From Strobilurus pachycystidiatus (lineage: Eukaryota; Basidiomycota; Agaricomycetes; Agaricales; Physalacriaceae), in NCBI GenBank assembly GCA_019915135.1, contig JAHLMK010000018.1, positions 620,001 through 684,000 on the forward strand: a stretch of 64,000 nucleotides of DNA, read 5' to 3'. This document shows, piece by piece, positions 24,569-35,671 of this stretch. Under the pieces are notes generated by a model, which searched no databases, was not told where the DNA came from, and was given only the letters and a program-made list of their open reading frames with translations. Every line of letters begins with the position of its first letter. Position 1 is the first letter of the stretch. The position numbers were made by a program, and so were the translations under genes.

Positions 24569-27500
24569 TCAAGTTTCAGTATCCACTACACAATCTAGAT
24601 CCTTTGTTACGTCTACATAATCTTTTGCGGGGTCACCGGTGTCACCAACACATGCCAACGCATCGAGAGGAGCCTTCTGGAACAAACGTTTAGCATTCTC
24701 CAACATCTTGCGACGAATGGCCGCCTGCCGTCTTGCGTACGCCTTCGTCCCCTCAACAAAGCCATCGAGGTGAACCGCGCTACTAGCGTCGGGCATCAGA
24801 GCTCTACGGTCCCACTCCAGTGCGTCATGTTGAAACGCTGCCAATACGCGTCGCATTTCCACCCGTAAAAGAATGCACTCCTCTTGCCACCGTTGCGCTC
24901 TGCTACGCGCTTTACACCACTCAATACGCAGAGCTGCAAATGTCTATCAGCATCCTCTGGCCCGGATCGAACCATGTGACACACCTTCTTGCATCTCCCT
25001 ACCGCCAGCCGTTGTATCGACAGCGGTGGTCCATATCCAGGAAAAAATGCGGCGCCCTTCGGAATGAGACCCATGTCGGTTATCTGATCCGTCTGACTCG
25101 TCAATATTGCGGATGTCTTTGTCCTCCAGAACCTTGAGTGAAACCTTCCAAGAGTGGTCTACCATGAATTTGTCCAAGTGGAGCAATGCCTGGTAATGTG
25201 AGCGGTACCGGTCGGCGTCGTCCTTGATGTGGGTGGTTACCTGCTGAAGCAGAGTATTGGCGCGGCCGCTGAGTTTCTGGCCCCGAACCTGCCGTTCCTT
25301 GACACGGTACATGCTGGCGCGGAGCAGGATGTGATTGCGTAATTGAGCCAGACTGTCCTCAGCTCTGGCGACACGCAGCTGGTACTCGACAGCAGCGAGA
25401 GCAAAGTCCAACGGTGTAAGCAGACGAGACATCGAAGAAGGTAGATGGAGTTCCATATCATAGGCAGACTCTGGAACATCGGAACTTTCGCCATCAGCTT
25501 CCATACGGCGCACGGTCGCAGCGGGCATATATACGCCTTGGATTTCGCGCCAGGCCTCTATACGTCTCCTAAGCCGGTTCAGAGTCTCCTGCACGCGGGT
25601 CCTTTGGAGGTGAGTCGCGTGCGGACCGAGGCGCTTATACTCTCGATGGGCTTTGACCCTGTTGAGCAATTGGGTTACAAGTTTCGGTATGCGAGCTTGG
25701 GAACTTACTGAAGTTCTTCCAACTGGAGACCTTGGATCACGAAATCTGACGGGCCGACAGTATGCTTGACGAAATTAACGCTGGGGTTTCGCGCTTCCTC
25801 TTCAGCCAAACGAAGGCGAACAGCATGGTCACTAGGAGCTGGTCAAATCGTGAGTGACAAGACTAGAGAACGCATCGGAGGACGACCGATACGCACTACG
25901 TAGGGTGGGCATATACGGATTGACGACGTCCTTCGCGAAAGGATCGGATTCCCATTTAAGAACCATGCTGCGCCATTCTGGTACAACGTCTGCCTTTTCG
26001 AGGGACGCCTCCAGACCCAAGAACGAAATTACTTTCTCCTCACGCTCCTCGACTGCTTCCTTTAATTTCTCCAATAATGCAGAAGCTACGGGCGAGTAGA
26101 CGTCAGCCCGTACTCGTGAAAGGATATGGAGAACGCACGCATGAGGCAAACTTTGCGCCAATTGGAGTCTCCGAAGTGATCCTCGAGTGTGTCCAAGCGA
26201 GAACCGGGGCCCATCTCCTTCGTACTAGCTGCCGCCGGGTCGTCGCGAGCCCAGCCACGCTCCGGAGCTTCGCCGTCTGTCCGCCCTACGTGCGGAGTCC
26301 TGTTGAAACAATACAAGGCTCGACAGAACGCAATGTGGCCTGGGAGATGGAATTTTGGGACCAGGTACAGAGCGAACCGCATGTTTTGACGTGGCCGCAA
26401 TGAGTCGTCGTATATGTCTAGTCGCCAGACCAGTTTCTTGCTCCATTGACACGCTATATCGTAAGAAATCGCGAGGTCGTCGGGTGTGTTCATGCGTAGC
26501 GTCGACAATAGCGCATAGTCCATGTATACATATCTGAGATGAGGTAAGTCGTGTAGCGTGACCATTCGCCGAGATAGACTGACTTCTCCCCCTTCTTCAA
26601 GTTGACAGCCCCTGATCCGCGTTTCATGTCATGGCGACTACAAACAACGGCGCCGACACCACTGCAAGCCGTACCCTTGCCACCACGCTTGCTGGCCAGC
26701 TTGAGCGCATCATGCTGACTACATGTACTTTGCTCGTCGGGAATGCTGCCTCCGAACTTTTCGATGTGGGCCTCAAAGGCGGTCTGCTCTACGAAATAAG
26801 CAGCACCAGCGTTGAGAGGTGGATCTCGCTCAGTCGAAGAAACATTGTTCCTTTGAAGTCGAAAGTTGGCGTCCATGGCAGCGAAGAAGCGGTTAGTCCA
26901 ACGAGGCCTGCAAAACATTAATAAGGCTGATCCTCAATCCAGGAAGACAACGAACGCTGGGGAGATACCCAATTGTTTGCTGAAACAGTCACCATCAGCG
27001 ATACCGTCGAGCATGATCAAAATTCTAACCTCAGACCAAAGTCTTCTTGCGTGTCCATATTGACACCTGGCCGAGGACAAGCTGGACATTCCACCACTAA
27101 GTCGCCTTTGGTAAGCGAATTTCGGCCAGTGGGGCGGTTCGCGATGCCGAAACGTTTGCAAATCTTCAAGTGCCGCCATTCACGGACCATTCCCAGGAAG
27201 ATTTGGTATCTATCCTGCCGTGCGCGTTGACATTAGGCCATGATTCAGAGAAGAATATTGAGTAGTTACAGGTGGAGTACATGTCCCTGTGTTGTCGGTC
27301 AAGCGACAAGCTGTGTAAAAATACTCATACGCAGAAACCTTCGCGAGAGGATGTGTCAATGACCTGAACAGTGGTCAGTGTGACGAAAGGACTAACTTTG
27401 GACATGAACGTGAGTATCTGGAAGTACTCAAGCGAACGAAACGTCGCGCAGGTCTCAGGATCCACACTAGAAGCAGGGTACAACCGATGGCGAAGGAGTT

Positions 27501-28360
27501 GTATATCACGAGAGACAGTTCCGAGCTCGCAGTCGCAGAAGTTCATGTTGACCTTGTGGACGTAATCTTGGTCGAATACCATAAAGTATTTGGTATTCGA
27601 AGGCCGGGGATTCATACATGGCTGATGAGGGGGATGTCCTAGCTGGATGACGAGTCCTATGGCGGCCAGAGTCGTCGGCCAAAAGTATTCGCCATGCCAT
27701 TGCTATGGTTCAAGGTCAGACAAGGGTGATTAGTGGAAGCGAGCGAAATACCTGGATATGATGGAGATATTGATCAGCGTGATGGTAAAGCGTGCAATCC
27801 AAGCAGAACAAGCGCGTATCTGTGCATGTGAGACATTCGTATACAGCCGCTGTGTCAGAGCACGGTCGACCAGGAACTCCGGGACAGACAGAGCGTTGGG
27901 CAATCTCGAGCCGCATGAGTTCGCCAAGGTATGGGTTACAGCAGCGGTCGCGCCACACCTTCCCACGATCGTCCTGTAGAAGCGTAAGAGGACGTTACAG
28001 TTTGACTGTCAGAGGCCGGCATACAGAGGGAAACCTAGACCGATGCTTGACATGCTCATCGGCGGCTTGAAGAGTAGGATCGATGGCCGGCAGATTTTCG
28101 TAATCGACATGGGTTTCGGTAAAAATTTGACCTGCATGTATGGAGTTGGGTGGTCCAAAGGTGTAGCTGGTTGACCCGTCGTGAAGGAATGCGGATGTGG
28201 AAGTGATGTCGAGAGAGAAGGGTGGCCTCCGTTTATGTGCGACCGAAGCCGTGAGTCGTTGCCTGTTCCGCCAGTCGATATCCTGATCCACGGTCACCGG
28301 CGCGCCGTTGATTGGGGCGGAACGCTTTAAAGATTTGAGTTTGCGCAATTCCGCCTGCAT
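24569..28360 (-). mobile_element. KDZ (Kyakuja-Dileera-Zisupton) transposase gene, apparently intact
   Basis: Predicted 1054-residue transposase. Minus-strand exons are 28360-28052, 27973-27752, 27702-27397, 27338-27270, 27214-27030, 26907-26584, 26533-26139, 26085-25893, 25831-25709, 25658-24985 and 24933-24569; all eleven join in phase with no internal stop. Order of features: a CxC2-like cysteine cluster (CPGVPGRPCSD, YECLTCTDTRLFCLDC with a following His), KVSAYEYFYTACRLTDNTG, CPACPRPGVNMD, DANFRL, YDIACQW, then LVPKFHLPGHIAFCRALYCF, TDGEAPERGWA, STKEMGPGSR and LEDHFGDSNW. The C-terminus has KLSGRANTLLQQV and SEGRRIFSWIW. The acidic residues of DANF, YDIACQW and TDGEAPERG fit an RNase H-type core. 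The family moves DNA by cut and paste. GTTAAC-motif DNA lies on both sides; clear terminal inverted repeats were not found by eye. Confidence 0.93.
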
Positions 28361-28439
28361 GGTAAGTTGAGTGCAGAAGGTGAACCGAGGACGCACCGCA
28401 GGACTCCTCGAGATGATGGACTGGGACGTAATTGGCAGA

Positions 28440-28560
28440 TGATTCGAAGTCATATTCGATAGCGTGTTAACGAAGTTCACGTTAACGCTGTCTGAGCCTT
28501 CTCGCAGGATGATTCGAAGTCTTTGATGGCGTGTTAACGAAAGACACGTCTTCGACCAGA
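28440..28560. promoter_or_regulatory. Inverted GTTAAC motifs in a divergent promoter region
   Basis: GATAGCGTGTTAACGAAGTT at 28460, CACGTTAACGCTGTCTG shortly after and GATGGCGTGTTAACGAAAG at 28528 lie 5' of the KDZ gene and also 5' of the gene starting at 28716. They are mostly in reverse orientation to the copies at 22.7-24.5 kb on the other side of the transposase gene, as expected if these were subterminal repeats of one element. That role is inferred. Confidence 0.5.
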
Positions 28561-28715
28561 GGGCAAAGGGAGCCGTAATCTTGAACCACCTCCTCGCAGC
28601 CGAGGAAAGGGCTTCGTTAATTAATTTATACAAGCGCAGATCACTTCGGTTGACGTACATAGCTTAAATTAAAGGTCAAAAGGTCGGATTGAACCACTCG
28701 ACCTTAAAACCTTGA

Positions 28716-29391
28716 ATGCAAACTGCAGTCAATGCATCAATGACGCCCCGAGAATCTGCCCTGCGCCTGCTGCCACAGCTAAATAAAGAGGTAGACCTAC
28801 TGTCCTGGCTCTTGGCCATCACCCACTCACCCAGTTCAACAGCACCATTCCTCAAAAGAGTCTTCCGGCCTCCGCCGCCGCGAAGGGCGCACCACCATAC
28901 AGCGTTTCGCAGAATCGACAACCGAAGCTTCGGATACTGATGATGAAGTACCGGAGTTGGAGAGTGTTGCGTCGTCGGACACCGAGGACACAATTCCTAC
29001 GAGGGCTGGCGAAGCTCAAGGGCTGCACAGTGTCATGTCATCGGTACGCTCGGCTTTGAGATAAGTTCACCTAGTGCTGAACTCAGAGATACAGACAGGC
29101 TCTCCGACGCTCAGCATGAATGCGCAGGCTCATCAGAGCTTTTGCTTCGTAGTTGCAGTACGTGTTTCCTCATGAGCGCTTAGCCAAACTTTAGCCAACC
29201 AGACCGTATACATCTAGGATTTCGTACGCGGCGAAAGACTCATCTCGCTGGACGCCAACTTTAGGTTGCGAGCCTCAACTGACGAACTAATTGCGGCGGG
29301 GGGAGGATTCGAGGCCCACGGCGAAGCAGTTGAGAATCCATGGCCGCCACCTACTACAAATTACGATATAGCGCCACAGAACCGTCAGTAA
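28716..29391 (+). CDS. Hypothetical 172-residue protein
   Basis: Exons 28716-28790, 28843-29043, 29089-29157 and 29218-29391 join in phase 0 at every junction. The protein starts MQTAVNASMTPRESALRLLP. It has a Glu/Asp/Ser-rich middle (TTEASDTDDEVPELESVASS), then SMNAQAHQSFCFVVADFVRG and ERLISLDANFRLRASTDELI. Its C-terminus contains NPWPPPTTNYD. A later Met at 28740 is an alternative start. I do not recognise the family. It is transcribed away from the KDZ gene across 355 bp and is followed 158 bp later by another gene in the same direction. Confidence 0.65.
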
Positions 29392-29549
29392 AGTCTTGAA
29401 TATTTGAATCCCAACCCAATCAATTCAAAGCGCCGAAGTCTTGCTTGGACATAATAGTAGTCAAATTACCTAAAGAACAGTATTCTCATTGGCACTTAAG
29501 TCGGCTTACACTTCGGTGGTTCCTTTGAAGTTGAACTTGAACTTGAACC

Positions 29550-30906
29550 ATGTCGCAACCTCATGAAAACGCACTCCTACATGCTTCGACTCCCTCCCAC
29601 TCTGTAACAGCTCCGGGGCTGCCAGGTATGCAACAACCTCCTAGGTTGTCTTCTCTTATGTTGACGGTCAACACTCAGGTGCTCCTCCGATGCTCCCTCT
29701 CATCCGGTCTGCGTCACAAATCTCTATTCAAGTTGAGACTCCGTCAAGCGGTTCCCTAGAGAGTGACGGCGAAGACGATGACTTATGGGAGGGCGGGCCA
29801 GATGACGATCTTCTGGTGGCCGCCGTTGAGCAGGTGGGCGATACTATGTGACTCTTGAGAAGGCGCTGACAGCTGGCGACTCCATTCAAGACACGGTTAC
29901 AACATCCGCACCTTTACCCAACCGCGTCCCAGACGCAAGAGATCCTAGAATGTGACGTACGCCAAGAACGATTGATGGCTTTACGAGAGGCCTGTACGAA
30001 GCAACGCGCCGACTTCACGAGTCAGTGGACCGCAATCGACGAGCAGCTCACCAAAGAGCAGGACGAGAACGACGCGCTGTTGGTCAATGCCGACGCCCAG
30101 ATGGCTAAGCTTCAAACTACCATCGATCTTCTTCGACAGAATAAGAAGACTTTCGCCGACCGACGCGTAGTTTTCATGCAGGAGACAGAGGAGCGAAATG
30201 AAAGGATGGCAGCTGAGGATGCCCGAGTAGCGGGTATGCAAGCGGAGTTCGTTGAGCAATGTAGGGAGATGTATCGTCGCCACGAGGAGGAACGGAACTT
30301 ACTGTTCCCAACCGCGTTGAGGTCTACCAACACTCTCCATCATCCATGCACCGACTCCTTCGACTCCCTCGAGACTTGGCAACGGACCTCCATCCCGACT
30401 ACCTGGCCCATTGGCTACATTTCTAAATCTTGTGAAAGTTCGGCATCCCACTTGTTCCTTGGTGACCGATGGTCGCGTCATGGGTGTTCATGAAAGCTGG
30501 TGAGTGGTTATTCTTGTATTTTCTACAAGTGTCTCATGTTTCCTATCAGGACGGAATCCATATTACTCGCTGGATGCATCCCCAGCCACAATCCCCAGGA
30601 TTGGGATAATGTTGAGGATGCCCGTGCGCACTGGAACGCGCTTTGGTCCAGCGGATCAGTCGCAGCGCAGTGGAAGCATAGTTGCTCTAGCGACCAGTTG
30701 TGGTATATCATCTTCTCTGACAAATCTCCTGGAGTGTACTATGGCCGGTAAGCGCCTGACAGCTTTTCTTGGGTTTACTGATGATTTTTCACAGTCATCG
30801 CGCTTTACGCCAGCTTGGATCTACTGGGTCGCCCATTGTCTTTGCCACGTACGAAAGGGAAGACGCCGAAGAATTCTACTACCTGCATCGCGATCACTAC
30901 ATGTAA
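29550..30906 (+). CDS. Coiled-coil protein with two RNase H1-N/viroplasmin-like domains
   Basis: Predicted 365-residue protein from exons 29550-29625, 29679-29833, 29891-30321, 30374-30499, 30550-30747 and 30795-30906, all in phase. The N-terminal third is acidic (SDGEDDDLWEGGPDDDLLVA). A long coiled coil follows, about residues 105-215 (for example DEQLTKEQDENDALLVNADA and KLQTTIDLLRQNKKTFADRR). Two tandem domains come next. The first has SLVTDGRVMGVHESW and VEDARAHWNALWSSG. The second has LWYIIFSDKSPGVYYGR and SPIVFATYEREDAEEFYYLH. Each fits the pattern W/L-x-V-x-x-G-x-x-x-G-V-Y plus an F-x-T/N-x-E-D/E-A helix typical of RNase H1 N-terminal domains, which bind RNA-DNA hybrids. Binding here is inferred; no RNase H catalytic domain is present. 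Confidence 0.75.
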
Positions 30907-31059
30907 ACAATCCTTCCTTGCTTGTTGTATATAATGTGTTGTATTTTTGTTTTTGCCTTTTTGTCGTCTCGTAGTGCTATTTAACATGTGAAGCTCGATT
31001 TATATTTCCCATATCGACTCCAAATCATCATGCGACCCAGCCAACTCCCAGCCATGCAG

Positions 31060-32135
31060 GCGTAAACTTGAACTTCGTCAACACGCTATCAGACTTGACT
31101 TCTGCGAGACGCGTAAACGTGAAGTTCGCTAACACGCCATCAAGATTGATTTTGAATCATCCTGCGAGACAGCCATGCAGTGTGAACGTGAGCTTCGTTA
31201 ACACGCTATCCCATTTGACTTCGAATCATCCGATTCCCAAGCGACGCAGCCAAGGCCTTGAGCCATGCAGGCGTGAACGTGAAGTTCGCTAACACGCCAT
31301 CAAGATTGATTTCGAATCATCCTGCGAGACAGCCATGCAGTGTGAACGTGAACTTCGTCAACACGCTATCCAATTTGACTTCGAATCATCCGATTCCCAA
31401 GCGACGCCGCCAAGGCCTTGAGCCATGCAGGCGTGAACGTGAAGTTCGCTAACACGCCATCAAGATTGATTTCGAATCATCCTGCGAGACAGCCATGCAG
31501 TGTGAACGTGAGCTTCGTTAACACGCTATCCCATTTGACTTCGAATCATCCGATTCCCAAGCGACGCAGCCAAGGCCTTGAGCCATGCAGGCGTGAACGT
31601 GAAGTTCGCTAACACGCCATCAAGATTGATTTCGAATCATCCTGCGAGACAGCCATGCAGTGTGAACGTGAGCTTCGTTAACACGCTATCCATTTGACTT
31701 CGAATCATCCGATTCCCAAGCGACGCAGCCAAGGCCTTGAGCCATGCAGGCGTGAACGTGAAGTTCGCTAACACGCCATCAAGATTGATTTCGAATCATC
31801 CTGCGAGACAGCCATGCAGTGTGAACGTGAACTTCGTCAACACGCTATCCAATTTGACTTCGAATCATCCGATTCCCAAGCGACGCCGCCATGAGCCTAA
31901 ACGTGAAAGTCGCTAACACGCCATCAAGATTGATTTCGAATCATCCTGCGAGACAGCCATGCAGCGTGAACGTGAACTTCGTTAACACGCTATCCAATTT
32001 GATTTCGAATCATCCGATTCCCGCAGCCATGCAGGCGAAACCGTCAAGTTCGCTAACACGCCATCAAAGTTGATTTCGAAACATCCCGCGAGACAGCCAA
32101 AGTAAATTTCGTTAACGCGCCATCAAAGTTGACTT
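31060..32135 (+). repeat. Higher-order tandem array (160-bp unit of two 80-bp halves) with GTTAAC motifs
   Basis: The array consists of alternating half-units. One reads GAAGTTCGCTAACACGCCAT then CAAGATTGATTTCGAATCATCC; the other reads TTCGTTAACACGCTATCC then a TTTGACTTCGAATCATCCGATTCCC-type end. They are joined by GCCATGCAGGCGTGAACGTG. Full 160-bp units start near 31258, 31418, 31578 and 31737, with degraded units on both sides. About fifteen motif copies are present. Short open frames in phase with the repeat are artefacts of its composition. The array lies between two converging genes. Confidence 0.92.
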
Positions 32136-32233
32136 CGGAGACAGAAAGGAACAAGATGGTATTCGAGACAGCAGATAACACGATGCATCACAAGATTTTT
32201 TGACTATAAATACTACCCGCCCGAACGATAGAC

Positions 32234-34289
32234 TCACTCAACCTTCCGTGCAACGGCCCGGGAACGCAACTTGTACGTGTTTGACTAAGAGGCGATTAAT
32301 GGGACAAAAGAGCGAAAAGATTTTGTCTAACTTACAGAGCTAGGCGGATTGTCCTGCTGCTGCTGCAGAAGAGATTCTGCCGCCCGACGGGACATATTCC
32401 TCTGGCGAGGGACCCTGGAAGGCCCAGCGTTAGTGGCCACGAGTGGTCGGGAAGGACCCGGCGCTAGGAAGTCCCTATTCGCGGCAGGCATGCGAATGCT
32501 GGGGGGAGGGAAGATGCCAGAGCCTGTACCCCATCGCCCGCTTTTCTAAGATGGAATGAGATTCCATTTGCGAGTAGAGACTCGATGGAAGACTCACTTT
32601 GCTGGACAGATAGTCATACAGCATGGTTTGCTTAGGGGCGGGCCGAGCCTGCGCCTAATGCGCTATGAGCCCAGTTACCCGAATCACAAAGGCAAAGTAC
32701 TCACAATAGTCGAGACTGAGACCGAGTCCTTTGAGGGACTGACGGAGGGTCTAAAGGAAGAAGCGTTTGAGGAGGAGGAGGGGTAGCTCAAACGAGGCGA
32801 CGAATCCTCGGAGGACGCCTCGGACGGTGAGGAGGGTTGGACGAGTGCGAGTGCAATGTTGTCTTCCTCCTCGCTGGCGGTACGGGTAACAGAGGGCTCC
32901 TCTCCGATAGATGCGGCATCGCTTTCGGCCGCTAGGTTTTGGGTGGTGATGGGGCCATCTTCGCGCTGGGAGCCGGTTTCAACGGCCAAGTTCTCTTTTT
33001 CTGAGAGACCGAGTTCGTCCTCGTCGCTGCCGAAGAGATCATCCTGGAACAAAATCGTCAAGAACCCGAGTGTCATGTTGTGATGAAGTAGCGTACCAGA
33101 TCTCCAGCGGGCGACCCAAAGCCGTAGTCATCGACCACGAACTAGGTAAGAATAGATTTGTTGAGTAACTTGGCAAGTATCCGAAACTAGCCACGCTCAC
33201 CATTCTTTTCGTAGCGCGAACATCTGCGCCGCCGCCGCCGCCGCCGTCCGACTTGCGCTTTTTGTCGCACGGCGTCGGGGTGACTGGGGACCCCGTCAAT
33301 GGATGTTGGCCTAGAGCATTCCCGACGACGACGGTAGTCCATCCAGGGAACGACGACGCTTCGGGAGTGAGAACGCCATGCTGAGCCGTCCCACGGCGGT
33401 TCTTAGGGGTGTGGATTACGCCCAAATGAGGAGGGAACGGCAGCAAGGTGGGGTATACGTCGACGCCCTCTTTGGCGCGGACTGGCGAGGGATAGCCGAT
33501 CGGAAGCAAAGATGTGGCGTGGTTGAGAACGCTGCCGTCCCGTCCGAAGTGGACAACGGGGGAGCGCAGGACGATGGGAGAGCGGAGTCGATCCGAGGAA
33601 CCCGGTACAGGGAGTCGCAGGCGGCTCGAGGTGGGGAGGTCGACAGCGGAAGCCTCGGAGGCTGCTAGTTTTGCGGAAAAATCTAGCAGTTTGACGCAGT
33701 CAGTAGACGCAGAGTATTGAAGCCAAGGGACTCACCCGATACAGTTGCACTATTGTCGGGTTGGACGACAGGTGCCGCGGGTCGGTCGACGTCATAAAGA
33801 TGGTCGATGGCGGCTGCCCGCACGTAGTTGGCTTCAACTTCGTGGGCAACGCGGGCGAGGCGTGCCAAAACAAACTGGGAGTTGGAGTAAGAGGAAGGTA
33901 CATCTGATCAGGCACACGACTTACGGCTTCGCCTCGCTTCTGCCAAATAAAGAGAGACTTGACATCGTTGCCCGCTGGACGCGCAGCGTGTTCCGGGAAT
34001 TTTAGCACGAAGAGAGCCCAAGCTTGGTGGCCAAACTCTGTCAAAGCCTGTGCACCTCCATCGCGAGCGTGCTCGAATGCGGAAAGGAGCCCGCACGCCC
34101 AAGCGTCTTCTTGGCGCGCAACAAAGTCTGCTGCGGGGCCGGGCGAAGTGGGAAAGTCGGTCGTGTAAATCTCCTGTCGGAGGTTGTTAGATAAAGTTTT
34201 GATCCGCGCGGTTCAATTAAGCTCACCCTGAAATTGAAGGTATTGGCAGCCATTGCAGTGAGCGAGAGTATGGTGCGTCGAATGCGCAT
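32234..34289 (-). CDS. Nine-exon hypothetical protein (539 aa)
   Basis: Minus-strand exons are 34289-34227, 34173-33925, 33874-33736, 33682-33201, 33141-33097, 33043-32705, 32654-32598, 32545-32336 and 32269-32234. All junctions use GT..AG and keep phase. The N-terminal part is helical (SAFEHARDGGAQALTEFGHQ; HAARPAGNDVKSLFIWQKRG; LARLARVAHEVEANYVRAAA). The middle is Pro/Ser-rich with a basic patch (CDKKRKSDGGGGGG). An acidic Ser-rich region follows. A 19-residue exon, AQARPAPKQTMLYDYLSSK, resembles a PCNA-interacting peptide (Q-x-x-L-x-x-Y), though the last position is Leu, not aromatic. A Gln/Arg-rich tail ends in LRSRAVARKVE. No catalytic domain is recognised. Nine consistent exons argue strongly for a real gene under constraint. 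Confidence 0.75.
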
Positions 34290-34439
34290 TTTATCGTTGC
34301 ATTTAAACCATCCTGACAGAGTTTCTGGAAAGACTACAGAGTCGCTGCGCTGGGCTCGTGGTTCACCATGAGGCCCGACCTTTTTTTTCGTACGACGATC
34401 CTTGACTTTCTATCAGTCGAGAACCCAGTGGGTCGTCGC

Positions 34440-34900
34440 ACGAATTCAAGTTTCCCTCTTCTTCATTACTCTGCGGCGAAGAACTTCTGCTTTTGCATGA
34501 GGCGACGAGGCCTATCCCATGGAGTTGCTTCTAGTAATTCAATCGGGACGCTTCTTCATTTCTGTGAGGCGAAGGAAGCGTTCCTGCTTTTTCCTGAGGC
34601 GACGCTGACGTGGCCTAGCTATGGGTGAAGGTGCTTCTGGTAATTCAATTTGCGGGCTTCTTGCTGTGAATGGCGTGTTTGCTTTTCCATGAGGCGGTAC
34701 GGACTTCGACTGGCTATCAAACGAGGTTGCTAGTACCGGCTTTCTGTACGGCGATGATGTGCACTTTCTATTCGACGATACGGACCTGGCTGATTCTTGG
34801 GCGACGATGCTTCTAACAGTCCAATTCGAGATCTTCTTGAGATGATTCAACGAGGTTGCTATGGCCTTTCCGTATGGACTTTTATGCGTACAAAATATTT
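34440..34900. repeat. Degenerate tandem repeat, about 95-110 bp units
   Basis: Units share phrases such as CTTCTTCAT, GAGGCGA, TTGCTTCTAGTAATTCAAT and GCTTTTNCATGAGGCG. Examples sit at about 34455-34545, 34546-34640 and 34640-34720, with weaker echoes to 34900. No coding pattern is visible across 34290-35079. Confidence 0.55.
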
Positions 34901-35079
34901 TTTCTGCCAAGATCACTTTTGCATGCTTTTGCGGCAGAGGTATCTACTACACACGGAATGTAGGGCCCTTGCGGGTAACACAATCAGTGTATTGACAAAC
35001 TACTCGAAGAGTATTCACTGCTAGAGATCTTGGTCAGTTGAATCGAATGCAATCAGGACGGCGTCTTACAGGAAAAGAG

Positions 35080-35671
35080 TTATCGCAGCCGCCGCGGGCG
35101 CGGACGCCTGCTCAAATCCGCGGGGTCGCCAGGCTGGAAATCCGGCCCTTTGCGCTGAAAAATACGCCAGGCGTAGAACTTCAAAGTTTTGAAAACGTCC
35201 TGCCAATTTGTTGAACGAAGAATATAGTCGAAGATGATCCTTACCCGTCGGACCACCAGCCGTTGGCCAACCTCCTTCGGTCCGGTCTTCTTGAGGGATC
35301 GCCCGATGGGGAAAAGTTCGAGATACTGGACCCAGAAGCGATCCTCCCAATCGCAATACTGAAAAGGATCCTCTTTGCGCCACACAACGAAAAAGTCTGG
35401 AGCAATGGAGCGAAGAAAGCGATGTTCTTCTGGCTTCAAGATCTGACCGAGATTTGAGATCTAGATGCGTCCAGGGCGACTGTGAATGCATGCTTACTGA
35501 GGAGGCCTTCAAATTGTAGGGCCTCTGGATTGCCAGGTCAGCGAAGCGAAGCGCTTCGACCGTTATGAGCCGCGGCGGCGAAATAGACGAGCAGACGGCG
35601 TCTTGAACGCTGGCAGCTCTGGGACTCGGAGGAGTCAGCGGAGGAGTCAGAGGAGTTGGCGGAGGGCTCAT
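35080..35671 (-). CDS. Hypothetical 163-residue protein
   Basis: Minus-strand exons 35671-35498, 35442-35245 and 35199-35080 join in phase 0. The start Met at 35671 is followed by a Pro/Thr-rich repeat (MSPPPTPLTPPLTPPSP). The core contains ITVEALRFADLAIQRPYNL, then HRFLRSIAPDFFVVWRKEDP and WEDRFWVQYLELFPIGRSL. After the last intron come LKFYAWRIFQRKG and an Arg-rich end (SRRPRPRRLR). The frame remains open 27 bases upstream of the chosen start, so a 5' exon could exist. I do not recognise the family. Confidence 0.55.

Noticed and set aside
22107..24620. Two matching open frames of about 185-200 codons in the 880-bp repeats
   Set aside because: They are nearly identical because the repeats are. 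The text is Arg/Ser/Cys-rich without domain pattern, overlaps other frames and includes the GTTAAC array in its end. Not supported as genes.
24569..30906. TET/JBP dioxygenase gene linked to the KDZ element
   Set aside because: Such links are known for fungal KDZ elements, so I looked for an H-x-D iron-binding pattern in the adjacent genes. Neither 28716-29391 nor 29550-30906 shows one.
31258..32073. Series of 60-74-codon open frames with repeated text (VNVKFANTPSRL type)
   Set aside because: They are translations of the 160-bp tandem array, in phase only because the unit length and composition avoid stops locally. There are no splice sites or family signs.
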